From HGW-17 sp938004375 (GTDB lineage Bacteria > Myxococcota_A > Polyangia > HGW-17), in the NCBI GenBank assembly GCA_036802685.1, contig DAIRVS010000101.1, positions 1 to 15,834 of the forward strand: 15,834 nucleotides of DNA, given 5' to 3'. Positions within the stretch are counted from its first letter, which is position 1, and every line of letters begins with the position of its first letter. Position numbers and translations under genes: made by a program. The notes under the pieces are model-generated. The model was given only the letters and a program-made list of their open reading frames with translations, was not told where the DNA came from and made no database searches. Below, piece after piece: positions 1-9,663 of the stretch.

Positions 1-107
1 CCCCGAACGATATACAAAGGGTTGCGCGGAAGTATTTCCAGCCCCGCCAGCTGGTGACCGCCGTCTACGGGCCCGAGAACATCCCCGTGGATCGTCCCTG
101 GACCTAA
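1..107 (+). CDS. C-terminal end of a probable M16 (insulinase-like) peptidase, 5' truncated
   Basis: The window opens inside a gene read in the third frame, which gives 34 codons from position 3 and a TAA at 105-107. The visible peptide contains DIQRVARKYFQPRQLVTAVY followed by a short tail. This form (helix starting D-I-x-R-V-A-x-K-Y-F, then a hydrophobic strand and a G-P turn) is typical of the last domain of M16 zinc peptidase-family proteins. No catalytic HxxEH motif lies in the visible part, so whether it is an active or inactive subunit cannot be told. The stop is 13 nt before the kinase start, so the two are probably co-transcribed. The family call rests on about 34 residues and is moderate. 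Confidence 0.55.
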   Translation, partial: PNDIQRVARKYFQPRQLVTAVYGPENIPVDRPWT

Positions 108-120
108 CGGAGCGCGTGGA

Positions 121-2493
<2,373 letters not shown>

Positions 2494-2500
2494 ATCCCGC

Positions 2501-3442
2501 ATGACCGACCCCGAGCTCGCCACCGTCGACGCGGACCCCGTCTTCCGGACCCCGCCGCCCGAGGACTTCGCCGCGCCGCGCCCTCCCGGCGCAGGGGCCA
2601 TCCTGCTCTTCACGGCCGGCTTTCTCCTGCTCACGACCATCTTCCAGACCCTCGTTTACCTGTTCGGCGCGCTCTGGCCCGCCCTGCGCTCCCCGGTCGG
2701 CATGCTCGTCACGGGTCTCGTCTCCACCGTCGGCTGGGGGCTCGCCGCCTGGTTCTGGGTCTCGGTGCGCGCCCTGCCCACCGCCTGGCTGAAGCTGGCC
2801 CCGCCCCGGCGGCCGTTCAGGGCCTGGGTGTTCCTCGCGCTCCTGGTACCCGTGACCCTCCTGTTCGGCTCGAACCTGGAAGCGCTGTTGCTCCACGTGT
2901 TCCCCGCCCTGCAACGCCCGGACCCCCAGATGGAGTTCCTCACCGGGGCCGCCCTCGGGAGTCCCCTGGCCTGGACGCTGGTGATCGGCCTGGGCGTCGT
3001 GGCGGCGCCCGTGTGCGAGGAGCTCTTCTTCCGCGGTCTGCTGCTCCGCAGCCTGCGCCTGCGGACCTGGGGGGCCTGGCCGGCCATGGCGTTCACCGCC
3101 GCCCTCTTCGCCGCCGTCCACCTGAAGATCGTCGGCTTTTTGCTGCTGTTCACGGTCGGCTTCGTGCTGGCCGCGCTCACCGAGTGGTCGGGGCGGCTGT
3201 TCCCGGCCGTGCTGTTCCACGCGCTCTACAACGGCCTGGTGCTGGCCATTTCTCTGGGTGGCCGCCTCCTGGTCACCCCCGAGTTCGAACCTTTCACCCT
3301 GACGCCGCCCGCGCCCGCGCGGCCCGAGCTCGTGCCCCTGGGTGCCGCGCTCTGGCTCCTGGGGCTGGCCGGACCCGCGCTGGTCTGGCTCCTGTTCCTG
3401 CTGCGCAGGTCGCTCCGGGCGCCCACGGAGGATCCGTCGTGA
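2501..3442 (+). CDS. CPBP family intramembrane metalloprotease (Abi/Rce1-like)
   Basis: A 313-aa multi-pass membrane protein with all three CPBP (CAAX protease and bacteriocin-processing) motifs: E173-E174-L-F-F-R178, F203xxxH207 and H240xxxN244. These glutamates and histidines form the active site in the Rce1 family, so the enzyme looks intact. About eight hydrophobic segments are visible, the first near residues 35-60. An upstream in-frame ATG at 2438 lies inside the kinase gene and lacks support; 2501 is chosen because it follows the kinase TGA by 7 nt, which suits translational coupling. No good ribosome binding site is visible. The next gene, an ABC ATPase, starts within its stop codon. 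CPBP proteases are known beside or fused to NatB-type ABC permeases, so it may process or regulate that transporter; this is inference. Bacteriocin immunity is another known role of the family. Confidence 0.93.
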   Translation: MTDPELATVDADPVFRTPPPEDFAAPRPPGAGAILLFTAGFLLLTTIFQTLVYLFGALWPALRSPVGMLVTGLVSTVGWGLAAWFWVSVRALPTAWLKLAPPRRPFRAWVFLALLVPVTLLFGSNLEALLLHVFPALQRPDPQMEFLTGAALGSPLAWTLVIGLGVVAAPVCEELFFRGLLLRSLRLRTWGAWPAMAFTAALFAAVHLKIVGFLLLFTVGFVLAALTEWSGRLFPAVLFHALYNGLVLAISLGGRLLVTPEFEPFTLTPPAPARPELVPLGAALWLLGLAGPALVWLLFLLRRSLRAPTEDPS

Positions 3443-4176
3443 CCCTGCTCCAAGTCCTCGACGTCCACAAGGTGTTCCACAAGACCCACGCCGTGCGCGG
3501 CGTGTCCTTCGAGATCCGTCCCCACGAGATCTTCGGCCTCGTCGGTCCCAACGGCGCGGGGAAGACCACCACCCTGCGCATGATCGCCACCCTCCTGCGG
3601 CCCTCCTCGGGAGTGATCCGTTTCGAGGGGCGCGACACGGCCGCGGACCCGGACGGCTTCCGGCCCCACATCTCCTACCTGCCCGAGGACGCCGGCGTCT
3701 ACAAGAACCTCACCGGGCGCCAGTACCTCGACTTCATCGCCCGCTTCTTCGCCGACCGCGAGGAGCCCGCCGTCATCGCCGCGCGCGGCGTCGAGATGAC
3801 CGGCCTCGGCGAGCGCCTGTCGAACCGCGTGTCCGGCTACTCCAAGGGCATGACCCGCAAACTGGTGATCGCCCGCGCCCTGATGGTGCGCCCGCAACTG
3901 GCCATCCTCGACGAGCCCACCTCCGGGCTCGACGTCATCTCGGCCATGGCCGTGCGCGAGCGCATCCGCGAGGCCACCTCGCACGGCTCCGTGCTGCTCT
4001 CGTCCCACAACCTGCTCGAGGTCGAGACCCTCTGCGACCGGGTCGCCTTCATGTTCGCCGGCGCCGTCATCGACTGCGGCACGCCCGTCGAGCTGCGCGA
4101 GCGGCACGGCAAGCGCACGCTGGAGGAGGTCTTTCTGCACCTGATCCGCGACGGGCACCGCCCGGAGGGGAGGTAA
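3439..4176 (+). CDS. ABC transporter ATP-binding protein, NatA-like
   Basis: A 245-aa ATPase subunit of an ABC-2 type exporter. It has Walker A GPNGAGKT at 36-43, a signature region with Y134-S-K-G-M (the variant usual in NatA/drug-export ATPases instead of LSGGQ), Walker B plus catalytic Glu in LAILDEPTSGLD (Asp158, Glu159), and switch His190. The Q-loop position reads YLPED, with Glu in place of Gln, as in many members of this subfamily. The GTG start is chosen because GGAGG at 3427-3431 sits 7 nt upstream and because it makes a GTGA overlap with the CPBP stop, a classic coupling arrangement. The permease begins 5 nt after its TAA. Together they should form a homodimeric ATPase plus permease exporter in the inner membrane. 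The substrate (sodium, drug, lipid or peptide) is not readable. Confidence 0.95.
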   Translation: MTLLQVLDVHKVFHKTHAVRGVSFEIRPHEIFGLVGPNGAGKTTTLRMIATLLRPSSGVIRFEGRDTAADPDGFRPHISYLPEDAGVYKNLTGRQYLDFIARFFADREEPAVIAARGVEMTGLGERLSNRVSGYSKGMTRKLVIARALMVRPQLAILDEPTSGLDVISAMAVRERIREATSHGSVLLSSHNLLEVETLCDRVAFMFAGAVIDCGTPVELRERHGKRTLEEVFLHLIRDGHRPEGR

Positions 4177-4181
4177 CCGCC

Positions 4182-5570
4182 ATGCTGTGGAACATCGTGC
4201 TCAAGGAAGTCCGCGAGATGCTGAACCTGACCACGGTCGGCACCATCATCGCCGTGACGGCGATCTTCGCCTCCATGGGGGGCCTGGTGAGCATGACCAA
4301 GGGTGAGACCACGAAGAAGCCGGTGATCGCCGTGCTCAACCTCGAGCCGCCCGACGCCCGCCTGGCGCAGACGGTGGTGACCGCGCTGAACGCGAGCTGC
4401 GAGGTGATCTACCTGGGCGCCGACGATCGCGAGGGCCTGCGCCGGCTGCGCGCCCACGCCCGGGGCGCCGCCCTCATCGAGATCCCCGAGGGCTTCGACG
4501 CCCGGCTGCGCTCCGGCCGCCAGGGCCGCCTGGGCGTCACCTGGCTGATGCGCGGCGCCGGCGCGCTGGACACCATCTCCTCGGCCGTGCTCGAGCGGCA
4601 CTTCCTCTCGGTCAACCGTGCGGTCTCGCGGGAGTTGATCACCCTGCGCTTCCCCGACGCCGCGACGTCCCCGCCCGCCGCGCGCGCCACCCCGCCGGGG
4701 ACCGCCGCCCCGACCCCGCCCGCCGGCGGCGCCCCGCCCGCCGCCGACACCCCGAACGCCGACGAAGACGGCCCCCGCGACCCGGCCGACGTCCTGGTGG
4801 ACCCCATCGCCCGCATCGAGAACACGTTCTTCAAGGACAAGCTCATCCCCATGCTCTCCCCGGCGAAGATCAGCCAACTGCTGGCCTCCCAGTCCATCAC
4901 GGTGCCCATCATCATGATGATCATCCTCATGCTGGGCGGTTCGGTGGTGGTGTCCTCCATGGGCCTCGAGAAGGAGAACAAGACCCTCGAGACGCTGCTC
5001 ACCCTGCCGGTGTCCCGCCGTACGCTGGTGCTGGGCAAACTGCTGGGTTCTGCCATCGTCGGCATCCTCATGGCCGGCATCTTCGCCGTCGGGCTGCGCT
5101 TCTACCTCCAGAACTTCGAGGCGCCCGCCGAGAGCCTGGCGGTGCTGGGCCTGGACCTGGGCGTGGGGGACTACTTCCTGGTCATCGTGTCGCTCTTGGC
5201 CTCCCTGATGTTCGGCCTGGCCTTCGCCCTGCTCCTGGGGGTCCTGGCCCGGGACTACAAATCCGCCCAGATGCTCACCTACGCCATCCTGGTCCTGGCC
5301 ATGTTCCCCATGATGATCGTTATGCTCAAAGATTTTGACACCGTGCCCACATCATTGCAGATTATCTTGTTCATCATACCTTTTTCGCATCCGATGATGG
5401 CCATGCGCCAACTGGCCCTCGAGAACGCGGGGTTCGTTTTATGGGGCATTCTATACAGTTTTCTCGCCGCCGGACTCCTCACCGCGGCGGTGGTGCGCGT
5501 GTTCCGCGCCGAGGTGCTCGTCACCGGCATCCTGCGCTTCTCCCGGCGCCCGCCGGACGCGGAGAACTGA
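4182..5570 (+). CDS. ABC-2 type permease, NatB-like
   Basis: A 462-aa membrane subunit matching the ATPase just upstream. One N-terminal TM (about 19-38) is followed by a large external region (about 40-235) carrying a low-complexity Pro/Ala/Thr-rich linker at about 161-200. A C-terminal block of five or six TMs then runs to the end. Between TM2 and TM3, E263-K-E-N-K-T-L-E-T-L-L followed by PVSR is the cytoplasmic coupling motif of NatB/ABC-2 permeases. A strong GGAGGGGAGG ribosome binding site precedes the ATG. The last ~250 nt (about 5310-5470) use AT-rich codons (ATT, TTT, TTA, ATA) unlike the rest of the gene. This could reflect a promoter inside the gene or relaxed codon choice in TM segments. 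It is the last gene of the cluster; the next gene starts 97 nt later with its own signals. Confidence 0.92.
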   Translation: MLWNIVLKEVREMLNLTTVGTIIAVTAIFASMGGLVSMTKGETTKKPVIAVLNLEPPDARLAQTVVTALNASCEVIYLGADDREGLRRLRAHARGAALIEIPEGFDARLRSGRQGRLGVTWLMRGAGALDTISSAVLERHFLSVNRAVSRELITLRFPDAATSPPAARATPPGTAAPTPPAGGAPPAADTPNADEDGPRDPADVLVDPIARIENTFFKDKLIPMLSPAKISQLLASQSITVPIIMMIILMLGGSVVVSSMGLEKENKTLETLLTLPVSRRTLVLGKLLGSAIVGILMAGIFAVGLRFYLQNFEAPAESLAVLGLDLGVGDYFLVIVSLLASLMFGLAFALLLGVLARDYKSAQMLTYAILVLAMFPMMIVMLKDFDTVPTSLQIILFIIPFSHPMMAMRQLALENAGFVLWGILYSFLAAGLLTAAVVRVFRAEVLVTGILRFSRRPPDAEN

Positions 5571-5572
5571 TC

Positions 5573-5589
5573 GCCCATATATAATGGGC
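5573..5589. promoter_or_regulatory. Perfect 6-bp inverted repeat overlapping a TATAAT box
   Basis: GCCCAT (5573-5578) and ATGGGC (5584-5589) form a perfect stem around an ATATA loop, three nt after the permease stop. The same stretch contains an exact TATAAT at 5580-5585, rare in such GC-rich DNA. No matching -35 hexamer is found 16-18 nt upstream. The element could be a weak terminator of the ABC operon, the -10 box of a promoter for the lipoprotein (leader of ~75 nt), or an operator. The sequence alone does not decide between these. Confidence 0.35.
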
Positions 5590-5667
5590 TGGACTTTTCC
5601 GCCGTATCTGCTATGTATGCGCCCGTGCTTGACCGTGTTTTCTTTCCTAGGAAAAAAGGAGCCTGAA

Positions 5668-8600
5668 ATGAAACGTACACATTGGTTATCGGTTTTACTG
5701 CTCATCTCTGTTTTTTCTTACCTGTCCATTGGCTGCGATGACGATGTCAAGAAAAAGACCAACAACGACAACGTCAACAACGTCAACAACGCCGAATGCG
5801 GCAACGGCATCCTCGAGGCCGGCGAGACCTGCGACGGCACCGCCCTCGGCGACGAGGACTGCACTACCATCGAGGGTGACTTCACGGGCGGCACGCTGGC
5901 CTGCGCGGCCGGCTGCGGCGCGTTCGACACCTCCGGATGCACCTCGGGCTGCTCCGACGCGTGCGAGCTCGACAACCGCGTCTGCTCGGGCGACACCCTG
6001 CGCGTGTGCGTGGCCGACACCGAGACCGGCTGCAACGTGTGGAGTGACACCGACTGCACCCTGACCTCCGAGACCTGCCAGGTCATCGAGCAGGTCGCCC
6101 AGTGCGCGTCGTGCGAGGACGCCTGCACCCTCAACGCCGAGCAGTGCAACGCCAACGACGACGGCATCGAGGCGTGCGTGCTCGGCGCCTCCGGCTGCAC
6201 CGAGTGGCAGAACGCCGCGTGCCCGCAGGCCACCCCCCTTTGCGAACTGCAGGCCGGCACCCCCACCTGCGTGGCCGACTGCGAGGACGCCTGCACGCTG
6301 GACGTCAAGCAGTGCAACCTCGCCGCCGACGGCATCGAGACCTGCGTGACCGGCGCCCAGGGCTGCACCGAGTGGCAGAACAACCCCTGCGACGTGGCCA
6401 CCCCCGAGTGCCAGGACCTGGCCGGCGTCGCCACCTGCATGGCCCCCAACGGCTCGGGTGAGACCTGCGCCGACGTGTACACCATCACCATCCCCTTCTA
6501 CACCGAGGGCACCGACTTCACGGCCGACTTCCTGGCCGCCGACATGACCCTGGAAGGCACCGGCTGCGACCTCAACGCCTCGGGCGTCGACGCCGTGTTC
6601 GCCGTGGACCTCGCCCAGGACCAGGCCATCATCTTCGCGCAGGGCGGCGGCATGGACGGCGTCATCTACATTCAGGCCGTCTGCGACGCCGCCGGTGAGT
6701 GCCTCGACGCCGCCGATGACGGCTATTACGACGACACCGAAGCCCTCCTCTTCGAGGCCACGGCCGCCGGCACCTATTATCTGATCGTCAAGTCGTACTA
6801 TACCTCCCCGTCGACCGCCTCCTACGCCATTGCCGTCTTCAATTATGAAGACACAACGGAGCTCACCTGTGACGACGGCTTCGACAACGACCTCGACGAC
6901 CTCGTCGACTGCGACGATCCCGACTGCTTCGGCCTGGGCGCCTGCACCACCGAGACGGTCTGCGACGACGGCCTCGACAACGACAACGACAGCGACATCG
7001 ACTGCGCCGACACCGAGTGTGCGGGCATCGACCCCTGCGGCGACGAGAACACGGCCGAGCGCTGCGGCGACGGCCTCGACAACGACAACGACGGCACCAC
7101 CGACTGCGCCGACGCCGACTGCGCCATCCTCGGCCCCTGCGGTCCTGAGAACACCGTCGCTTTCTGCGGCGACGGCCTCGACAACGACAACGACACCTTC
7201 GTCGACTGCGCCGACACCGACTGCAACGGCATCGGCGCCTGCGGCCCCGAGAACACCGATGCCTACTGCATCGACCGCCTCGACAACGACGCCGACGGCA
7301 ACACCGACTGCGCCGACGCCGACTGCGCCGCCACCAATTCCTGCGCCACCGGCGAGTCCTGCGCCACCCCGTACACGATGGCCCTGCCGTTCCGCGTCAC
7401 CGGCTCCAACTTCGGCGCCGACTACGTGAACAATCACAACTTCTACAACACCGCCGGGAACTGCACCACCGGCAACGGCGTGGAGGCCATCTTCGCCGTC
7501 ACCCTCACCGCGGGCCAGGAGCTCCGCATGGACGAGACCAACACCTCGTTCGACGCCGTCATCCGCGTGCTCGGCACCTGCACCGACGTCAACCCGACCT
7601 GTCTGATCTCCTCGGATTACACCGAGACCAACCTGCGCTTCACGGCGCCTGCCGATGGCACCTATTACATCGTCCTCGAAGCCTACTACTCCAGCGCGGC
7701 CTACGCCTACGATTTCTCCGCCATGATCGTGACCGCCAGCGAGGCCGGCCTGTGCGCCGACGGCTTCGACAACGACGGTGACGGCGCCACCGACTGCGAT
7801 GACACCGAATGCTTCGGCCAGACCGGCTGCACCACCGAGCTCAACTGCTCCGACGGCAACGACAACGACGGTGACACCCTGGTCGACTGCGACGACGACG
7901 ATTGTGCCACGTTCATCGCCTGCCTCGGCGGCGACTCCTGCGCCGACGCCCTGCCGGTGACCCTGCCCTTCCACGCGACGGGTACCGACATCACCGCCGA
8001 CTTCACCAACGCCCAGAGCTTCACCGGCACCAACTGCGACCCGGCCAGCGGCGTCGAGGCCGTCTTCGCGGTGACCCTCACCGCCGGCCAGCGCATCAAG
8101 ATGGATGAGATCGGCGCGCTCGACTCCGTCATCCACGTGATCCAGCCCTGCGCCAACGCCTCCACCTGCCTGATGTCCGAGGATGCGGGCACCAACGAGA
8201 TCAACCTCGTCTTCACGGCTCCCGCCGACGGCATCTACTACGTCATCCTCGAGGCCTGGAGCGGCACTCCATCCTCCAAGAGCTACGATTTCTCCATCAT
8301 CAACTGGGACGTCACCGAGGCCAACTGCGCCGACACCCTCGACGAAGACTTCGACGGCAAGATTGACTGCAACGACCCCGACTGCTTCGGTCAGACCGGC
8401 TGCACCACCGAGCTCAACTGCGGTGACGGCTTCGACAACGACGACGACACCTTCACCGACTGCGACGACCTCGACTGCGCCGTCGCCACCGCCTGCGAGC
8501 TCGGCGAGGGCTGCGCCAACCCGACCGTGGTGACCACGTTCCCGTACAACGTCACGGGCACCAACTTCGGCGCCGACTACGCCAACGACCACATCTTCTC

Positions 8601-9534
8601 CAGCGCCACCTGCACCGTCACCGGCGGCCCCGAGGGCATCTTCGCGGTGGACCTGCTCGCCGGCGAGCGCCTGCGCCTGAACGAGACCGGCACGCTGGAC
8701 GCCCAACTGCGCGTGCTGCCGGCCTGCACCACGACGGCCCCGGTCTGCCTGTTGAACACCGGCTCGGAGTCGAACATCTTGTTCACCGCCCCCGCCGACG
8801 GCACCTATTACGTCGTGCTCGAGGCGTATTATTCGACGACCACGTCCGGCTACAACTTCACCATCGAGAAGTTCTACGCCACCGAGACTTCCTGTGTTGA
8901 TGGCATTGACAATGACCTCGACGGGTCCATCGACTGCGCCGACAGCGAGTGCGCCGGCGCTAGCACCTGCGGTCCCGAGACTACGGACGCTTTCTGCGCC
9001 GACGGCATCGACAACGACGCCGACGGCCTGACCGACTGTGTCGATACCGATTGCGCCTCCTTCTGCACCATGGTTTTCTCGGAGAACTTCAACACCTGGC
9101 CGTTGGTCGGATGGACCATCGTCGACGGCGGCACAGCCGGCTTTACGTGGATGGGCGCTTCCACTCCTGCTCTGACCGGCGCAACCGGTCAGTGGGCTGT
9201 GGCTAACTCCGACGCCGCTGGCTCTGGCAGCACCTTCCTCGATGACCTGATCAGCCCTGCCATCAACCTCAGTGGGACCTCCTCCGTCATCCTGAGTTTC
9301 CGCCACTACTACCGACACCTTTCCGGCAGCGGTGCGGTCGCCATTTCCAACGACGGCGGTACTAATTGGACCAACGTCGCGACTTACACTGCATCCTCGA
9401 CGAATGGCGCCATCGCCAACATCAACATCTCTGCGGTGGCCGGGGGACAGTCGAACGTCTTGATTCGCTTCCGCTATACCTCAGGTTGGGACTGGTACTG
9501 GCTCATTGACGACGTGACCGTGCTCGCAAACTAA
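5668..9534 (+). CDS. Giant modular Cys/Asp-rich surface lipoprotein
   Basis: A 1288-aa exported lipoprotein. The signal peptide ends in lipobox LSIGC with Cys23, followed by DDD and an Asn/Lys-rich spacer. Modules in order: DUF4215-like unit starting CGNGILEAGETCDG (44-95); three Cys-rich units of ~55 aa (95-148, 149-204, 205-258); PPC-like beta domain 1 (~261-395); five D-rich repeats with DGxDNDxDxxxDC starting at 401, 432, 466, 500 and 534; PPC 2 (~559-690) with repeats at 696 and 727; PPC 3 (~757-885) with repeats at 887 and 918; PPC 4 (~948-1074) with repeats at 1076 and 1110; and a C-terminal beta-sandwich (~1134-1288) resembling choice-of-anchor J/cleaved-adhesin domains. The D-rich repeats look Ca-binding by analogy with MopE and TSP3 motifs. 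AGGAG at 5657-5661 fixes the ATG; an in-frame ATG at 5584 would hide the signal peptide. No catalytic domain is seen, so adhesion or matrix function is the best guess. A shorter paralogue follows. Confidence 0.9.
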   Translation: MKRTHWLSVLLLISVFSYLSIGCDDDVKKKTNNDNVNNVNNAECGNGILEAGETCDGTALGDEDCTTIEGDFTGGTLACAAGCGAFDTSGCTSGCSDACELDNRVCSGDTLRVCVADTETGCNVWSDTDCTLTSETCQVIEQVAQCASCEDACTLNAEQCNANDDGIEACVLGASGCTEWQNAACPQATPLCELQAGTPTCVADCEDACTLDVKQCNLAADGIETCVTGAQGCTEWQNNPCDVATPECQDLAGVATCMAPNGSGETCADVYTITIPFYTEGTDFTADFLAADMTLEGTGCDLNASGVDAVFAVDLAQDQAIIFAQGGGMDGVIYIQAVCDAAGECLDAADDGYYDDTEALLFEATAAGTYYLIVKSYYTSPSTASYAIAVFNYEDTTELTCDDGFDNDLDDLVDCDDPDCFGLGACTTETVCDDGLDNDNDSDIDCADTECAGIDPCGDENTAERCGDGLDNDNDGTTDCADADCAILGPCGPENTVAFCGDGLDNDNDTFVDCADTDCNGIGACGPENTDAYCIDRLDNDADGNTDCADADCAATNSCATGESCATPYTMALPFRVTGSNFGADYVNNHNFYNTAGNCTTGNGVEAIFAVTLTAGQELRMDETNTSFDAVIRVLGTCTDVNPTCLISSDYTETNLRFTAPADGTYYIVLEAYYSSAAYAYDFSAMIVTASEAGLCADGFDNDGDGATDCDDTECFGQTGCTTELNCSDGNDNDGDTLVDCDDDDCATFIACLGGDSCADALPVTLPFHATGTDITADFTNAQSFTGTNCDPASGVEAVFAVTLTAGQRIKMDEIGALDSVIHVIQPCANASTCLMSEDAGTNEINLVFTAPADGIYYVILEAWSGTPSSKSYDFSIINWDVTEANCADTLDEDFDGKIDCNDPDCFGQTGCTTELNCGDGFDNDDDTFTDCDDLDCAVATACELGEGCANPTVVTTFPYNVTGTNFGADYANDHIFSSATCTVTGGPEGIFAVDLLAGERLRLNETGTLDAQLRVLPACTTTAPVCLLNTGSESNILFTAPADGTYYVVLEAYYSTTTSGYNFTIEKFYATETSCVDGIDNDLDGSIDCADSECAGASTCGPETTDAFCADGIDNDADGLTDCVDTDCASFCTMVFSENFNTWPLVGWTIVDGGTAGFTWMGASTPALTGATGQWAVANSDAAGSGSTFLDDLISPAINLSGTSSVILSFRHYYRHLSGSGAVAISNDGGTNWTNVATYTASSTNGAIANINISAVAGGQSNVLIRFRYTSGWDWYWLIDDVTVLAN
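6868..9069 (+). repeat. Eleven D-rich coding repeats in four blocks, with a ~190-aa super-module
   Basis: Within the 1288-aa lipoprotein, units of 31 or 34 codons with the frame CxDGxDNDxDxxxDCxDxxC occur five times in a row, then in three pairs. The pairs begin at residues 696, 887 and 1076, so PPC domain plus repeat pair recurs with a period of 189-191 aa. Near-identical DNA remains: 30 nt starting TGCGGCGACGGC are the same at 7063 and 7165, and the 30 nt encoding QTGCTTELNC are the same in blocks 2 and 3. This points to expansion by internal duplication. The third residue pattern is conserved while many third codon bases differ, so selection also acts on the protein. Confidence 0.88.
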
Positions 9535-9589
9535 CGCCACGTCCTCTCACCCCCCGCCCCCCTGACCTGATCCCCACCTGATACGCCAA

Positions 9590-9601
9590 GCCCTCGAGGG
9601 C
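9590..9601. promoter_or_regulatory. 12-nt perfect palindrome upstream of the second lipoprotein
   Basis: GCCCTCGAGGGC is a loopless perfect palindrome in the 129-nt gap between the two lipoprotein genes, 63 nt before the second start. A dyad of this kind could bind a dimeric regulator. Two copies of ACCTGAT also occur just upstream (about 9565-9582). A possible -10, TATGCT at 9640-9645, lacks a convincing -35. In GC-rich DNA a chance palindrome is quite possible. Confidence 0.25.
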
Positions 9602-9663
9602 GACCCCAACCCACGGTCGAAATCCGTCCCGTTTTCGGCTATGCTCCCTGACGGAGGTGTCCG

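Noticed and set aside
2501..5570. Bacteriocin or lantibiotic export and immunity cluster
   Set aside because: CPBP plus ABC-2 exporter could suggest it, but no small precursor gene, radical-SAM or lanthionine enzyme is present; the NatAB-type reading is simpler.
5584..5667. Upstream in-frame ATG extension of the large lipoprotein
   Set aside because: It lacks a ribosome binding site, covers the probable promoter region and would bury the lipoprotein signal peptide that starts at 5668.
6868..7350. Regular ~100-nt repeats that might suggest a CRISPR array
   Set aside because: The repeats are in-frame protein motifs of 31 or 34 codons with degenerate third bases, not identical repeats with unique spacers.
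5695..9318. 1207-codon open frame on the minus strand opposite the large lipoprotein
   Set aside because: It is a shadow: GC-rich repetitive codons (GAC, GCC, AAC) leave the opposite frame free of stops. The product is low-complexity Val/Gly/Ala with no signal or domain, while the plus strand has a ribosome binding site, lipobox and domains.
9060..9534. MYXO-CTERM or other C-terminal sorting signal on the lipoproteins
   Set aside because: The proteins end in a beta-sandwich without a terminal TM helix and Arg-rich tail; they are anchored by the N-terminal lipid instead.
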